Below are positions 7,944 through 18,658 of a stretch of DNA of 64,000 nt, piece after piece. The notes below the pieces were generated by a model, which did not search any database, was not told where the DNA came from, and worked only from the letters and a program-made list of their open reading frames with translations. The DNA comes from Caulobacter sp. X (lineage in GTDB: Bacteria > Pseudomonadota > Alphaproteobacteria > Caulobacterales > Caulobacteraceae). The position numbers and the translations under genes were made by a program. Location: NCBI RefSeq assembly GCF_002742635.1, contig NZ_PEGF01000001.1:248001-312000 (forward strand). Direction: 5' to 3'. The number at the start of each line of letters is the position of its first letter. Position 1 is the first letter of the stretch.

Positions 7944-8630
7944 ATGCGACGAATGCTTCTGAGTGTCGGCGTTTTGGCCTTGCTGGCGACGGGCTCGGTC
8001 GCTTCCGCCCGCCAGAGCGAAACCCTGATGGGCGACGCGCGGCGTCAGCAGGGTCTGGAGAGCGAGATGGCGCGCCTGCGCCAGGGGCTCACGGGGGGCG
8101 CGCGCGAGGGCATTTGTCCGCTGGTTCGCGGCGCTTCTGCCGAAGTGAACAACTATGTCGCCGCTCGGCTGCTCCAGGTCGCCAATCAGGTGGGCGCCGA
8201 ATATGCGCATCGTGATTGCGAGCCGAACGTGGTCGTCCTGTTCTCGCCCAATCCGGATGAGCTGGTGGCCGAAGCCACGCGGGCCAAGCGCTTCAACTAC
8301 AAGGGCGTCGCCCCTCAGGATATCGAGCGCTTCAAGACCAGCGCCCAGCCCGTGCGCTGGATACACGGCTCCGCCGCGCCCGGCTTCAAGACCCGGGATG
8401 CGCGGCCCTACAACGCCTTGGTGATCGTGGACGCCGCGAAGGCGGCTGATATCAAGGTTTCGACCCTGGCTGACTATGTCAGTCTGGTGGCCCTGGCGGA
8501 CACGCGGGTTCGCGCGCCGGCCGAGGACTCGATCCTGAACCTGTTCGACAGCGCCGCCGCCGACGCGCCTCGCGCGATGACCGAGGCCGACCGGGCGTAT
8601 CTCCGCTCTGTCCATAGCCGTCGCTACTGA
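7944..8630 (+). CDS. Secreted/periplasmic protein of unknown function
   Basis: A 228-residue protein with a clear Sec signal peptide: MRRM, a hydrophobic core LLSVGVLALLATG, and cleavage likely after SVASA (about residue 22). The mature protein is soluble and mixed alpha/beta. It contains two cysteines, in GICPLV and RDCEPN, and a run VVVLFSPNPDELVAEA that looks like a beta-strand and helix. I recognise no catalytic motif and cannot name the family; the cysteine pair could form a disulfide. ATG 7944 is chosen because GGAGGG lies 7 bases upstream; an in-frame TTG at 7929 overlaps that site and is unlikely. It is flanked by terminators and appears to be a single-gene unit. Confidence 0.8.
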   Translation: MRRMLLSVGVLALLATGSVASARQSETLMGDARRQQGLESEMARLRQGLTGGAREGICPLVRGASAEVNNYVAARLLQVANQVGAEYAHRDCEPNVVVLFSPNPDELVAEATRAKRFNYKGVAPQDIERFKTSAQPVRWIHGSAAPGFKTRDARPYNALVIVDAAKAADIKVSTLADYVSLVALADTRVRAPAEDSILNLFDSAAADAPRAMTEADRAYLRSVHSRRY

Positions 8631-9145
8631 TTGACGGAGGGGGCGGCCAGCGCCGTCCCCTTTCACCCAAGGCATGCCCGCGCGCGATGATCCTGGACGG
8701 GCGTCGCGCCTGACCGTCCGCGTCCGCCGCGCTGTCCGAGGCGCGCTTCGGTCAGGATCGGGGTGAGAGGCCGCGCCGTCTCCACGATTCACTATGTACA
8801 CGCCATGGCTGCATTTGGCGTCAGGTCTGAACGTCTTCAAACCGTCCGGCTTGGAGACGATGGGTCGGCGCGCGCCTTCAAAGCTCTCAGTTGGCGGATT
8901 TAAATCGTGCTTCTGGCGAGTTGTGGCCGCGCCTGCGGTCAGGACAACGTTGTCATTGGAAATATTTGCCGAATTCTCAGGATGGGGCGTGGAACGGCAA
9001 GCGCCAGTGGACGCGTTCTTGAGCGAAGTGCTACTGAGACCCCGGATATTGCACTGCGGGATCACGATACAGCAGCGCTGTTCCAAGGTGAGACGCTCCC
9101 ATCAGAGGGGCGCGGCCTTTTCACTTATCGCAGGGTGAATTTCAT
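8631..9145. other. 515-bp gene-free leader before ppdK, with a terminator at its start
   Basis: A hairpin with GGGGGCGGC (8639-8647) and GCCGTCCCC (8652-8660), then TTT, probably ends the preceding gene. The rest has no convincing reading frame. From about 8790 it is clearly more AT-rich than its surroundings and should contain the ppdK promoter and a long leader. I see no riboswitch consensus in it. Confidence 0.6.
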
Positions 9146-11833
<2,688 letters not shown>

Positions 11834-11864
11834 GGCTCAAGCGCCAAGCTTGAACCCACTTGAG

Positions 11865-11895
11865 GGGCCTCGGACTGGACAGTCCGGGGCCCTTT
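11865..11895 (+). terminator. Terminator after ppdK
   Basis: A 12-bp nearly perfect stem (GGGCCTCGGACT with AGTCCGGGGCCC, one T-G pair) with a 4-nt loop is followed by TTTGCC. It sits between the ppdK stop and the next gene. Confidence 0.85.
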
Positions 11896-11928
11896 GCCTA
11901 TCCGGGGCCAAGATTTCGGGGGGAAGTC

Positions 11929-12588
11929 ATGGCCTATCTGCGCTGGCGCCGGTTCACGGAGCTGCTGTCGCTGGACAATCCGGCGCTGGGCGAGCTGTTC
12001 ATGCGCAAGCGCCACAAGCCGATCGTGGCCGCGCCCGTCGAGAAGTGGGACGCCGAGTACAAGGCCGGGATCTACGACCGCCTGAACCGCTCCGAGCAGC
12101 GCCATCACCACCGTCTGCTGGCCGCCATGATCGCCGACCGCTGGCCCAATCCGCGCGTGCTGGAGATCGGGGCGGGCGAAGGCGTGTTCTACGAGGCCCT
12201 GCGCGCCCACCGGCCGGCCCGCTATGTCGGAGTCGACTTCTCAAAGCGCGCCATCGAGCGCGGCGAGCTGCGCCTGGCGCCCGAGGTCGCGATCGGCGAG
12301 GTCAAGATGGTGCTGGGCGACGGCCGCACGTTCCAGACCGACGAGACCTTCGACGTCGTGGTGTTTTCAGAGTGCGTCGAGCACCTGGGCGAGGTCGAGA
12401 CCCTGGTCGCCCACTACGCTCCGAACCTGAAGCCCGACGGCGCCGTGGGCCTGACCATGTGGTTGGCGCTAAAGCCGCTACGCCTGTGGCATCGCCTGAA
12501 GGCCATGGGCGAGGTGCTGGACGAGGCGGTGATCAACACGCCGTGGGGCGGCGGCTGGTTGGTGGCCGTGGTGCGGGCGAAACCCTAG
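11929..12588 (+). CDS. Class I SAM-dependent methyltransferase
   Basis: A 219-residue soluble protein with a Rossmann-type methyltransferase domain. Motif I is VLEIGAGEG (about 75-83) for S-adenosylmethionine, followed by the acidic residue in YVGVDFSK (motif II). VLGDGRTF with FDVVVFSECVEH gives motifs III-IV, and NLKPDGAVGLTM gives the later strand. The substrate is not predictable; the N-terminal basic region (MRKRHKP) is not diagnostic. ATG 11929 is preceded by GGGGGGAAG, so I prefer it to the upstream alternative at 11860, which would lie inside the ppdK terminator. A hairpin follows the gene. No functional partner is apparent. Confidence 0.8.
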   Translation: MAYLRWRRFTELLSLDNPALGELFMRKRHKPIVAAPVEKWDAEYKAGIYDRLNRSEQRHHHRLLAAMIADRWPNPRVLEIGAGEGVFYEALRAHRPARYVGVDFSKRAIERGELRLAPEVAIGEVKMVLGDGRTFQTDETFDVVVFSECVEHLGEVETLVAHYAPNLKPDGAVGLTMWLALKPLRLWHRLKAMGEVLDEAVINTPWGGGWLVAVVRAKP

Positions 12589-12610
12589 CAAAGCCTTTCT
12601 GTAGCTGGCG

Positions 12611-12638
12611 CCTAGCTTCTCTGCGAAGCTAGGTCTCT
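12611..12638 (+). terminator. Hairpin after the methyltransferase gene
   Basis: A perfect 9-bp inverted repeat (CCTAGCTTC with GAAGCTAGG), 5-nt loop, then TCTCTC. Probably a weak terminator; the tail is poor in T. Confidence 0.5.
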
Positions 12639-12657
12639 CGGCTCGGAGTGACCTGAC

Positions 12658-12957
12658 ATGGTCGGTCGATCAAATTTGGCAGTTAGTCTGGCTGCACTTG
12701 GAATTATGACGTTTGCGCCGTTCGCGATCGGGCAAGCTCTTGTTTTTCTGGAATTTAAGAGCCCCTGGCATTCCCAGCTCGCCGAGTTGGTCTTCATTAT
12801 TCTAGGCGTCTCGGTGGGTATTTATGGGCTTGTTTCGCTGCCAATTAGCAAGCGTATCAAGGCCATTCTGGTAATCCCCTATGCACTGATAATGACTGCG
12901 GCAGTTTGGTTTTCTATGCTTCCCGCTGTCTGCGGCTATTTCGGCGACTGCCTATAA
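12658..12957 (+). CDS. Small membrane protein, function unknown, atypical base composition
   Basis: A 99-residue hydrophobic protein with three predicted membrane helices: about 7-30, 43-62 and 68-88. A short cationic loop ISKRIK lies between the second and third, and the acidic C-terminus GYFGDCL ends in a cysteine. The gene is visibly richer in A and T than its neighbours, using codons such as TTA, ATT and AAT that are rare here, which suggests recent acquisition or weak expression. ATG 12658 has GGAG about 10 bases upstream. I recognise no family. It sits alone between a methyltransferase and convergent wrbA. It could still be a non-functional remnant. Confidence 0.6.
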   Translation: MVGRSNLAVSLAALGIMTFAPFAIGQALVFLEFKSPWHSQLAELVFIILGVSVGIYGLVSLPISKRIKAILVIPYALIMTAAVWFSMLPAVCGYFGDCL

Positions 12958-12997
12958 GCAAGCGAAGCAGCGCTTGTTGAGAGCTCCTTCCTGGCCC

Positions 12998-13043
12998 GCC
13001 GCAAACAAAAACCGCCCCGAGGCGGGAGGAGCCTCGGGGCGGT
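12998..13043 (-). terminator. Strong terminator downstream of wrbA
   Basis: A perfect 13-bp stem (ACCGCCCCGAGGC with GCCTCGGGGCGGT, 13011-13043) has a 7-nt loop. Read on the minus strand it is followed by TTTTTGTTTGC, a good T-tract, so it ends the wrbA message; it may also stop transcripts from the other side. Confidence 0.85.
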
Positions 13044-13099
13044 CGCTAGGCCGTCCGCCTAGGGGGGAGGGACGCGGACGGCCGCTGCCGGCTTGAGCG

Positions 13100-13699
13100 T
13101 TAGCCGTGCAGCTTGATGGCGGTCTCGGCGATCTTGCGGCCTTGGTAGCGAGCGCCGACCAGCTCGTTCTCGCTGGGCTGACGCGAGCCGTCGCCGCCGG
13201 CGATCGTGGTGGCGCCGTAGGGGCTGCCGCCGGTGACTTCGTCCAGGGTCATCTGGCCGGCGTGGCCGTAGTCCATGCCCACGATCACCATGCCAAAGTG
13301 CAGCAGGTTGGTGATGATCGAGAACAGGGTCGTTTCCTGGCCGCCGTGCTGGGTCGCCGTCGAGGTGAAAGCGCCGCCGACCTTGCCGTGCAGGGCGCCG
13401 CGAGCCCACAGGCCGCCGGCCTGGTCGAAGAAGGCGGCCAGCTGCGAGCTCATGCGGCCAAAGCGCGTGCCCGTGCCGACGATGACGGCGTCGTAGTTGG
13501 CCAGGTCCTCGACCGTGGCGACCGGCGCCTCTTGGTCGAGCTTGAAGTGGGCCTTCTGGGCGACTTCCAGCGGCGCGGTTTCCGGGACGCGCTTGATGTC
13601 GACCTGGGCGCCGGCTTCGCGAGCGCCTTCGGCGACGGCCTTGGCCATCGTCTCGATGTGGCCGTACGACGAGTAATAGAGAACGAGAACCTTGGCCAT
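13100..13699 (-). CDS. wrbA: NAD(P)H:quinone oxidoreductase, WrbA type
   Basis: FMN-dependent, tetrameric flavodoxin-like enzyme that reduces quinones by two electrons, avoiding semiquinones. The 199-residue product begins [20 protein letters not shown], the WrbA phosphate-binding loop. It has [48 protein letters not shown] and a C-terminal [18 protein letters not shown] stretch, all typical. The start follows an AGGAGG site. It lies downstream of the pirin gene on the same strand and both are divergent from a LysR regulator, suggesting a quinone or redox stress response. Spacing to the pirin gene (about 85 bases) allows a separate promoter as well. Confidence 0.93.
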   Translation of the reverse strand: MAKVLVLYYSSYGHIETMAKAVAEGAREAGAQVDIKRVPETAPLEVAQKAHFKLDQEAPVATVEDLANYDAVIVGTGTRFGRMSSQLAAFFDQAGGLWARGALHGKVGGAFTSTATQHGGQETTLFSIITNLLHFGMVIVGMDYGHAGQMTLDEVTGGSPYGATTIAGGDGSRQPSENELVGARYQGRKIAETAIKLHG

Positions 13700-13783
13700 G
13701 ACGGCCTCCTTTGCGTGCGTTGAAGGGGATGAAGGTCGGACGCGAGGCTAAGGTTTCCCCGCGTCCGGTTCTTGAAGGAAAAT

Positions 13784-14488
13784 CTAGTCGACGGCGGCGT
13801 CGACCAGGACGAGTTCGGCGTCTTCCAGGGCGGTGACGGTGATGACGTCCTCGTCCTTGATGCCCGCGCCGTCGCGGGCGTTTAGCTTGACGCCGTTGAC
13901 TTCGACGGTCCCGACGGCCGGGACGAGGTAGCCGCTACGGTCCTTGCCCAGGGCGTAGGTGGTGCTTTCGCCCGCCTTCAGCGTCGCGCCCAAGACGCGG
14001 GCGTCGGTGCGGATCGGCAGAGCGTCGGCGTCTTCGGCGAAGCCCGAGGCCAGGGTGACGAACTTGCCCGAGCGGTCGCCCTTCGGGAACGGCTTGGCGC
14101 CCCACGACGGCCCGGCGCCGAAATTCTTGGGCTCGATCCAGATCTGGAAGATCCGGGTCGTTTCCGGCTCGAGGTTGTACTCCGAGTGACGGATGCCCGT
14201 GCCCGCGCTCATCACCTGGACGTCGCCGGCCACGGTGCGGCCCTTGTTGCCCAGGCTGTCCTGGTGGGTGATCGCGCCGTCGCGGACATAGGTGATGATC
14301 TCCATGTCGCTGTGCGGGTGCGGCGGGAAGCCGGTGTTGGGGGCGATTTCGTCGTCGTTCCAGACTCGCAGCGAACCCCAGTTCATGTTGCGGGGATCGT
14401 AGTAGCTAGCGAACGAGAAGTGATGCTTGGCCTTCAGCCAACCGTGGTCGGCGCCGCCAAGCTTGTCGAACGGTCTGCGGTCGATCAT
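13784..14488 (-). CDS. Pirin family protein (YhaK-like)
   Basis: Bicupin-fold metalloprotein of 234 residues. The N-terminal cupin carries the metal-site motif FPPHPHSDMEIITYV, then HQDSLGN and GIRHSEYNLEPE, giving the conserved His/Glu ligands; the second cupin (about 140-234) is degenerate. Bacterial pirins of this type can show quercetinase activity or sense redox state, but no biological substrate is established. The start is ATG 14488 with AAAGG upstream. The gene faces the LysR gene across a 127-bp intergenic region that holds an inverted repeat, and wrbA follows on the same strand. Function in quinone or aromatic detoxification is an inference from the wrbA pairing. Confidence 0.87.
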   Translation of the reverse strand: MIDRRPFDKLGGADHGWLKAKHHFSFASYYDPRNMNWGSLRVWNDDEIAPNTGFPPHPHSDMEIITYVRDGAITHQDSLGNKGRTVAGDVQVMSAGTGIRHSEYNLEPETTRIFQIWIEPKNFGAGPSWGAKPFPKGDRSGKFVTLASGFAEDADALPIRTDARVLGATLKAGESTTYALGKDRSGYLVPAVGTVEVNGVKLNARDGAGIKDEDVITVTALEDAELVLVDAAVD

Positions 14489-14571
14489 GGCTCTAACCTT
14501 TCTGTCTCTGGGAAGCGCCGGTCCGGCGCGTCGTGTTGAGGAGAAGATAGGCGACCTGGCGGGATCCGAAA

Positions 14572-14599
14572 TGGAAACTATTGAAACACATGGTTTCCA
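14572..14599. promoter_or_regulatory. Candidate LysR operator between pirin and lysR genes
   Basis: An inverted repeat TGGAAAC (14572-14578), 14-base spacer, GTTTCCA (14593-14599) lies just before the LysR start and within the divergent promoter region. Size and position suit a LysR-type binding site controlling both directions. Confidence 0.5.
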
Positions 14600-14615
14600 A
14601 AACTAAGCTATCGCC

Positions 14616-15518
14616 ATGTCCAAGCTCCCCGATCTCGAAGGCCTCGCCGTGTTCGCCAAGGTGGTGGAGCTGCGCTCGTTCGCCGCCGCCGCCGACGAGC
14701 TGGCCATGTCCAAGGCCACAGTGTCCAAGGCCGTGACGCGGCTGGAGGCCCGGCTGGGCTCGCGCCTGTTCAACCGCACCTCGCGTCGCCTGGCCCTGAC
14801 CGACGCCGGCCAGTCCCTGGTCGAGCGCGCCACCCGCGTGCTGGCCGAGGCCCAGGCGGCCGAGGAGGAGGCCTCGCACCAGTCCTCGGCGCCGCGGGGA
14901 CTGGTCCGGATGGCCGTGCCGATGTCGCTGGGCATCACCACCCTGGGACCGGTGCTGCCGGCATTCCTGGAAGCCTATCCAGAGGTCTCGATCGACCTAC
15001 ACCTGTCGGACGCCACCATCGACCTGGTGGGCATGGGTTTCGATCTGGCGCTGCGCGTGGCGGCCTTGCCGGACAGCTCGCTGGTGGCGCGGCGCCTAAG
15101 GGCTGTGAAGCGTCACCTCGTGGCCTCGCCCGCCTATTGGGACAAGCATGGCCGACCGCACCATCCGGCCGATCTGGCCCAGCATCGCGGCCTGACCTAT
15201 GGCCACCAGTCCGCGCCGGAGACCTGGCGCTTCCAGAAGGGCGGCGAGGAGGCCTCGGTGCGGCCGCGCTCGGTCATCCGGGCCAATAACGGCGACGTCC
15301 TGCTGCCGGCGCTGCTGGCCGGGTCCGGCGTGGCGATGTTGCCCGACTTCATCGTCGGCCCGGCGGTGGCCAACGGACGGCTGGAGGAGGTGCTGCCCGA
15401 GTGGCAGGGCGCGCCGATCGCGCTGCATCTGGTGATGCCGCCCGGCGGCCCGCGGCCGGCGCGGGTCGAGGTGCTGGCGGCCTATCTCGCCAAGGCCTTG
15501 GGCGCTTCCGGGCGCTAA
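14616..15518 (+). CDS. LysR family transcriptional regulator
   Basis: A 300-residue regulator. Residues 1-65 are the winged helix-turn-helix (LEGLAVFAKVVELRSFAAAA, MSKATVSKAVTRLEARLG, RLFNRTSRRLALTDAG). About 92-295 are the effector-binding periplasmic-protein-like domain (LVRMAVPMSLGITTLGPVLP, FDLALRVAALPDSSLVARRL, PDFIVGPAVANGRL). It belongs to the CrgA/DsdC-like subgroup whose members often control oxidoreductase genes divergently. It faces the pirin-wrbA pair, with a 28-bp inverted repeat between them, so it probably regulates those genes and itself. The effector is unknown; a quinone or electrophile would fit the targets. Confidence 0.93.
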   Translation: MSKLPDLEGLAVFAKVVELRSFAAAADELAMSKATVSKAVTRLEARLGSRLFNRTSRRLALTDAGQSLVERATRVLAEAQAAEEEASHQSSAPRGLVRMAVPMSLGITTLGPVLPAFLEAYPEVSIDLHLSDATIDLVGMGFDLALRVAALPDSSLVARRLRAVKRHLVASPAYWDKHGRPHHPADLAQHRGLTYGHQSAPETWRFQKGGEEASVRPRSVIRANNGDVLLPALLAGSGVAMLPDFIVGPAVANGRLEEVLPEWQGAPIALHLVMPPGGPRPARVEVLAAYLAKALGASGR

Positions 15519-15525
15519 GGAGAGT

Positions 15526-17121
15526 CTAGAGGCTCTCGACCTGGGCCGGGGTGAAGGCGGCGACCTGCAGCGGCGTCATGGCCGCCAGATTGGTGGTCGA
15601 CAGCCAATCCAGCTGGTTGATCGTCAGGCCCGGGATCTGCGAGGGCAGCAGATAGCTGATCTGGGTCGTCGAGAGGCCGGAGATCACCGTGGTCGACAGC
15701 GAACCGACCTGGGTGGCGGTCAGGCCCTGCACCTGGGTCGGGGTCAGCTGAGAAAAGGCCGTCGTTGACAGGCTGCGCATCTGGTAGGCTGACAGCCCCT
15801 TCAGGGCCGTCGCGCCCAGAGCGTTGATCTGGGTCTTCGACAGGGCCGCCAAGTTCGTCACCGAGAGGGCCGAGAGCTGGGTCGCCGAAAAGGCGCTGAT
15901 CTGGCTGGTGGCGAACTCGCCGACATCGGTGGTGCTAAGGCCCGAGAACTGGGTCGCGGTCAAACCCGTCACCTGGGTGGTCGACAGGGCCTGGACCCCG
16001 GTGGCGTCGAGACCGCTCACATTCGCCGCCGACAATCCCCCGATCTGCGTCGCCGACAAGCTCCGGACCTGGGTGCTGGACAGCTCGGCGAAGTCGGTCG
16101 TCGTCAAGCCGCCCAGCTGCGTGGCGGTCAACCCCGCCAGTTGGGTAGCGGTCAGGGCGGCCACCTGGGTGGCGCTCAGGGCGCTGATGTTGCTGGGGGA
16201 AAGGGAAGCCATCTGGGTGGCGGTGAACCCGGCGACCTGGGTCGGCGTCAGCTCGGCGAAATCCGTGGCGTTCAGCGCGCTCAGCTGTGTGGTCGTCAGC
16301 GCCGCTATGGAGGTGGCGCTGAAGCTCGCCACCTGGGTCGCCGAAAGGCCTGCGAAGCCGTCCGCGCTGAGACCGGCCAATTGGGTGGCGCTGAAGGCGG
16401 CGACCTGGGTGTTGGACAGCCAACCGGTCTGGGTGCTGGAAAGGCCCTTGAGCTGGCTGGCCGAGAATAGCGAGATGTCGGTGTCGAGATCGGCGATTTG
16501 GTCCGCGCTCAGCCCCCCGATCTGGGTGGCGGTCATGCCCTGCAGCTGCCCGACGGTCAGGGCGTCGAACTGGGTGATGTCCAAGGACGAGACCGCCGTC
16601 GAGGAAAGCGTTGCGAACTGGGCCGGCGAAAGCGCCTGCAACTGCGTCGCCGACAGCTCCGCCACGTCGGTGACGCTCATCGCCCCCAGCTGGGTGGCGG
16701 TCAGCAGTTTCAGTTGGGTGGTCTCGAGCGAGCCGATCTGCGTGGCGTCCAGCGCCGTGAAATGGGTGGCGTCGAGGCCGCTGAATTGGGTGGCGCTCAG
16801 CGCGTCCAGGCGGCTGGCGTCCAGCTTGGCCAGTTGGGTCGAGGTCAGCGCGTTCAGCTGGGCGCCGCTGAACGACGCCAGCTGCTCGGCGTCGAAGATC
16901 AGGTTCGGGGCGAAGGCCGGGATCTGGGTCGCCGTCAGGCCCTTGACCGCCGTATTGGACAGGGCCGAGACCTGGCTCGCGCTCAGCCCCGCCAACGCCG
17001 TGTTGGTCAGGGCGCCGACCTGGGTGGTGGTGAGCGTTTCCAGCTTGGTCGTCGACAGACCCTGCACCAGCGTCGCCGACAAGGCCGAAATCTGTGCGGC
17101 GGAGAGGTACGAAATCGGCAT
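15526..17121 (-). CDS. Octapeptide tandem-repeat protein, function unknown
   Basis: Almost the whole 531-residue product is built from an 8-residue tandem repeat of the form S/T-A/T-T-Q-V/I/L-x-x-L/F, for example SATQVAAL, TATQLAGL, TATQLGGL, TTTDFAEL. That is roughly 66 copies, interrupted by only two irregular units (APNLIF and DTDISLF). It lacks cysteine and has no recognisable signal peptide or membrane segment. The spacing of Leu/Val and Thr-Gln suggests a regular solenoid with an apolar core and a Thr/Gln face, perhaps an adhesin or type I secretion substrate. I chose ATG 17121 over an upstream TTG at 17166 that overlaps a likely promoter region. No secretion genes are adjacent. Confidence 0.75.
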   Translation of the reverse strand: MPISYLSAAQISALSATLVQGLSTTKLETLTTTQVGALTNTALAGLSASQVSALSNTAVKGLTATQIPAFAPNLIFDAEQLASFSGAQLNALTSTQLAKLDASRLDALSATQFSGLDATHFTALDATQIGSLETTQLKLLTATQLGAMSVTDVAELSATQLQALSPAQFATLSSTAVSSLDITQFDALTVGQLQGMTATQIGGLSADQIADLDTDISLFSASQLKGLSSTQTGWLSNTQVAAFSATQLAGLSADGFAGLSATQVASFSATSIAALTTTQLSALNATDFAELTPTQVAGFTATQMASLSPSNISALSATQVAALTATQLAGLTATQLGGLTTTDFAELSSTQVRSLSATQIGGLSAANVSGLDATGVQALSTTQVTGLTATQFSGLSTTDVGEFATSQISAFSATQLSALSVTNLAALSKTQINALGATALKGLSAYQMRSLSTTAFSQLTPTQVQGLTATQVGSLSTTVISGLSTTQISYLLPSQIPGLTINQLDWLSTTNLAAMTPLQVAAFTPAQVESL

Positions 17122-17147
17122 GGACTCGTTGCCCCAAAACACGCTGG

Positions 17148-17162
17148 CGCGAATCGTTCGCG
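17148..17162. promoter_or_regulatory. Palindrome upstream of the octapeptide-repeat gene
   Basis: CGCGAA, TCG, TTCGCG lies 27-41 bases before the chosen ATG, next to TTGACG on the minus strand (a -35-like hexamer). Possible operator. Confidence 0.35.
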
Positions 17163-17226
17163 TCAACTGTAGGGCAAGGCGCTCAACGGGGCCATGCGAC
17201 CACTGGATGCGGGCAGGACCGGGCGT

Positions 17227-18531
17227 CTAGCCGGCGCGCATGGTCCAGAGATCGAGGTCGGCCTCGCGACCGATCAGGGCCAGGCCCGAGGCGATGGACT
17301 CGAACTCGCCGCCGGTTTCGATCCTGTCGGCCCCAAAACGGCGCAGGAAGATCTCGCGGACAGCGGGCACGAACGAGCTGCCGCCGGTCAGGAACACGCG
17401 GTCGACGCCGGTCTCCGAAAGGCCCGCGCGATCCAGCGCCTCGGCCACGGCGGTCTCGATCGCCGTCAGTTCGGGGGCGATCCAGCTTTCGAAGTCGGTC
17501 CGCGCCACGCGCTTTTCGATGCTCACCGAGCCGGCCTCGAAACGGAACGTCGCCTCGTCCTGGCTCGACAGCGCCTCCTTCAGCGCCGAGACCGAGCGGT
17601 AGAGAGCGTAGCCGTGGTTGCCGTCCAGCACCTCGATCAGGGCGGCGATCTTGTCGGGCTCTACCGCGGTGCGCTCGAGCGCGCGGATGTCGCGCATGTC
17701 CTTGGAGGCGCGCAGCAGGGCCAGCTGGTCCCAACGCGCGAAGGCGGCGTAGTAGCGCTGCGGGATCGGCAGCCTGTTGGAGAACGACCGGTAGTCCGAG
17801 CCCTTGCCCAGCTCGGGCGAGACCAGCTGGTCGATGATCCGGTAGTCGAAGGCGTCGCCGGCCAGGCCCACGCCCGAGCGCGACAGCGGCGTCGAGCGCA
17901 GCGTTCCGTCCGCCGCGCGCTCGAACCGCACCAGCGAGAAGTCCGACGTGCCGCCGCCGAAGTCGGCGACCAGCACCGTGGCGTCCTGCTTCAGCTGCCG
18001 CGCGAAGAAGAAGGCCGCGCCGACGGGCTCGTAGGCGTAGCGGATGTCAGTGAAGCCCAGGCGCTGGAACGCGGCCTCATAGCGGGTCAGAGCCAGGGCC
18101 TCGTTCGGCGAGCTTCCAGCGAAGGTCACCGGACGGCCGACGATGATGCGCGGCGGCAGGTCGTCCATCTGGGCGCCGGCGTGCTCGCGCAGGCGCAGCA
18201 GGAAGGCCGCCAGCAGGTCCTCGAACTGATAGCGCTTGTCCAGGATGCGGGTCTCGGTGAAGGCGGCCGAGGCGGCGAAGGTCTTGAACGACTGGATAAA
18301 GCGCGTTTCCAGCGGCTCTTCCAGATAGGCCTCGATCGCCCAGGGGCCGGCCTCGACGATCCGTTCGCCCGCGACGCTATGGAAGCTGAGCGCGGAGCGG
18401 AAGGCGAAGAGCTGGCGGTTGTCGATGGCGAAGCGGACCAGGCGCGCCTGATCGTCGCCGTGCGTCATCGAGACGACGGTGTTGGTGGTGCCGAAGTCGA
18501 CGCCGATCGTCGGCGCGGTGGCGGCCGTCAT
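17227..18531 (-). CDS. Hsp70 family ATPase without substrate-binding domain (YegD-like)
   Basis: A 434-residue actin/Hsp70-fold protein. Phosphate 1 is IGVDFGTTNTVV (about 9-20), phosphate 2 is VLVADFGGGTSDFSLV, the adenosine motif is VFLTGGSSFVPAVREIF, and YEPVGAAFFFA corresponds to the connect region. It ends soon after the nucleotide-binding domain, so the peptide-binding domain of DnaK is absent, as in E. coli YegD. Such proteins are presumed ATP-dependent chaperones or regulators; no client is known. The start is ATG 18531. A flavoprotein gene diverges on the other side of a 127-bp gap, and the octapeptide-repeat gene lies downstream on the same strand about 105 bases away. Confidence 0.9.
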   Translation of the reverse strand: MTAATAPTIGVDFGTTNTVVSMTHGDDQARLVRFAIDNRQLFAFRSALSFHSVAGERIVEAGPWAIEAYLEEPLETRFIQSFKTFAASAAFTETRILDKRYQFEDLLAAFLLRLREHAGAQMDDLPPRIIVGRPVTFAGSSPNEALALTRYEAAFQRLGFTDIRYAYEPVGAAFFFARQLKQDATVLVADFGGGTSDFSLVRFERAADGTLRSTPLSRSGVGLAGDAFDYRIIDQLVSPELGKGSDYRSFSNRLPIPQRYYAAFARWDQLALLRASKDMRDIRALERTAVEPDKIAALIEVLDGNHGYALYRSVSALKEALSSQDEATFRFEAGSVSIEKRVARTDFESWIAPELTAIETAVAEALDRAGLSETGVDRVFLTGGSSFVPAVREIFLRRFGADRIETGGEFESIASGLALIGREADLDLWTMRAG

Positions 18532-18658
18532 GGGAGCTCAAGGTCCTGGGGAGGGCGGGGCGAGCGTCGTAACGCCTCACGCCGCCGCGTCAAGGCCGGC
18601 CGGTTGACACCGGACCGGACCTCGGCTCGAAGAGGCGCGAGCAAGTAACGGGTAAGCC

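Noticed and set aside
8794..9138. 114-codon plus-strand frame upstream of ppdK
   Set aside because: No family character, no ribosome-binding site, and base composition fits a leader region.
15824..17230. Long plus-strand open frame opposite the octapeptide-repeat gene
   Set aside because: It is a frame shadow: its Trp/Val/Ser-rich repeats only mirror the DNA repeat, and the minus-strand frame has the regular TQ-Leu octads.
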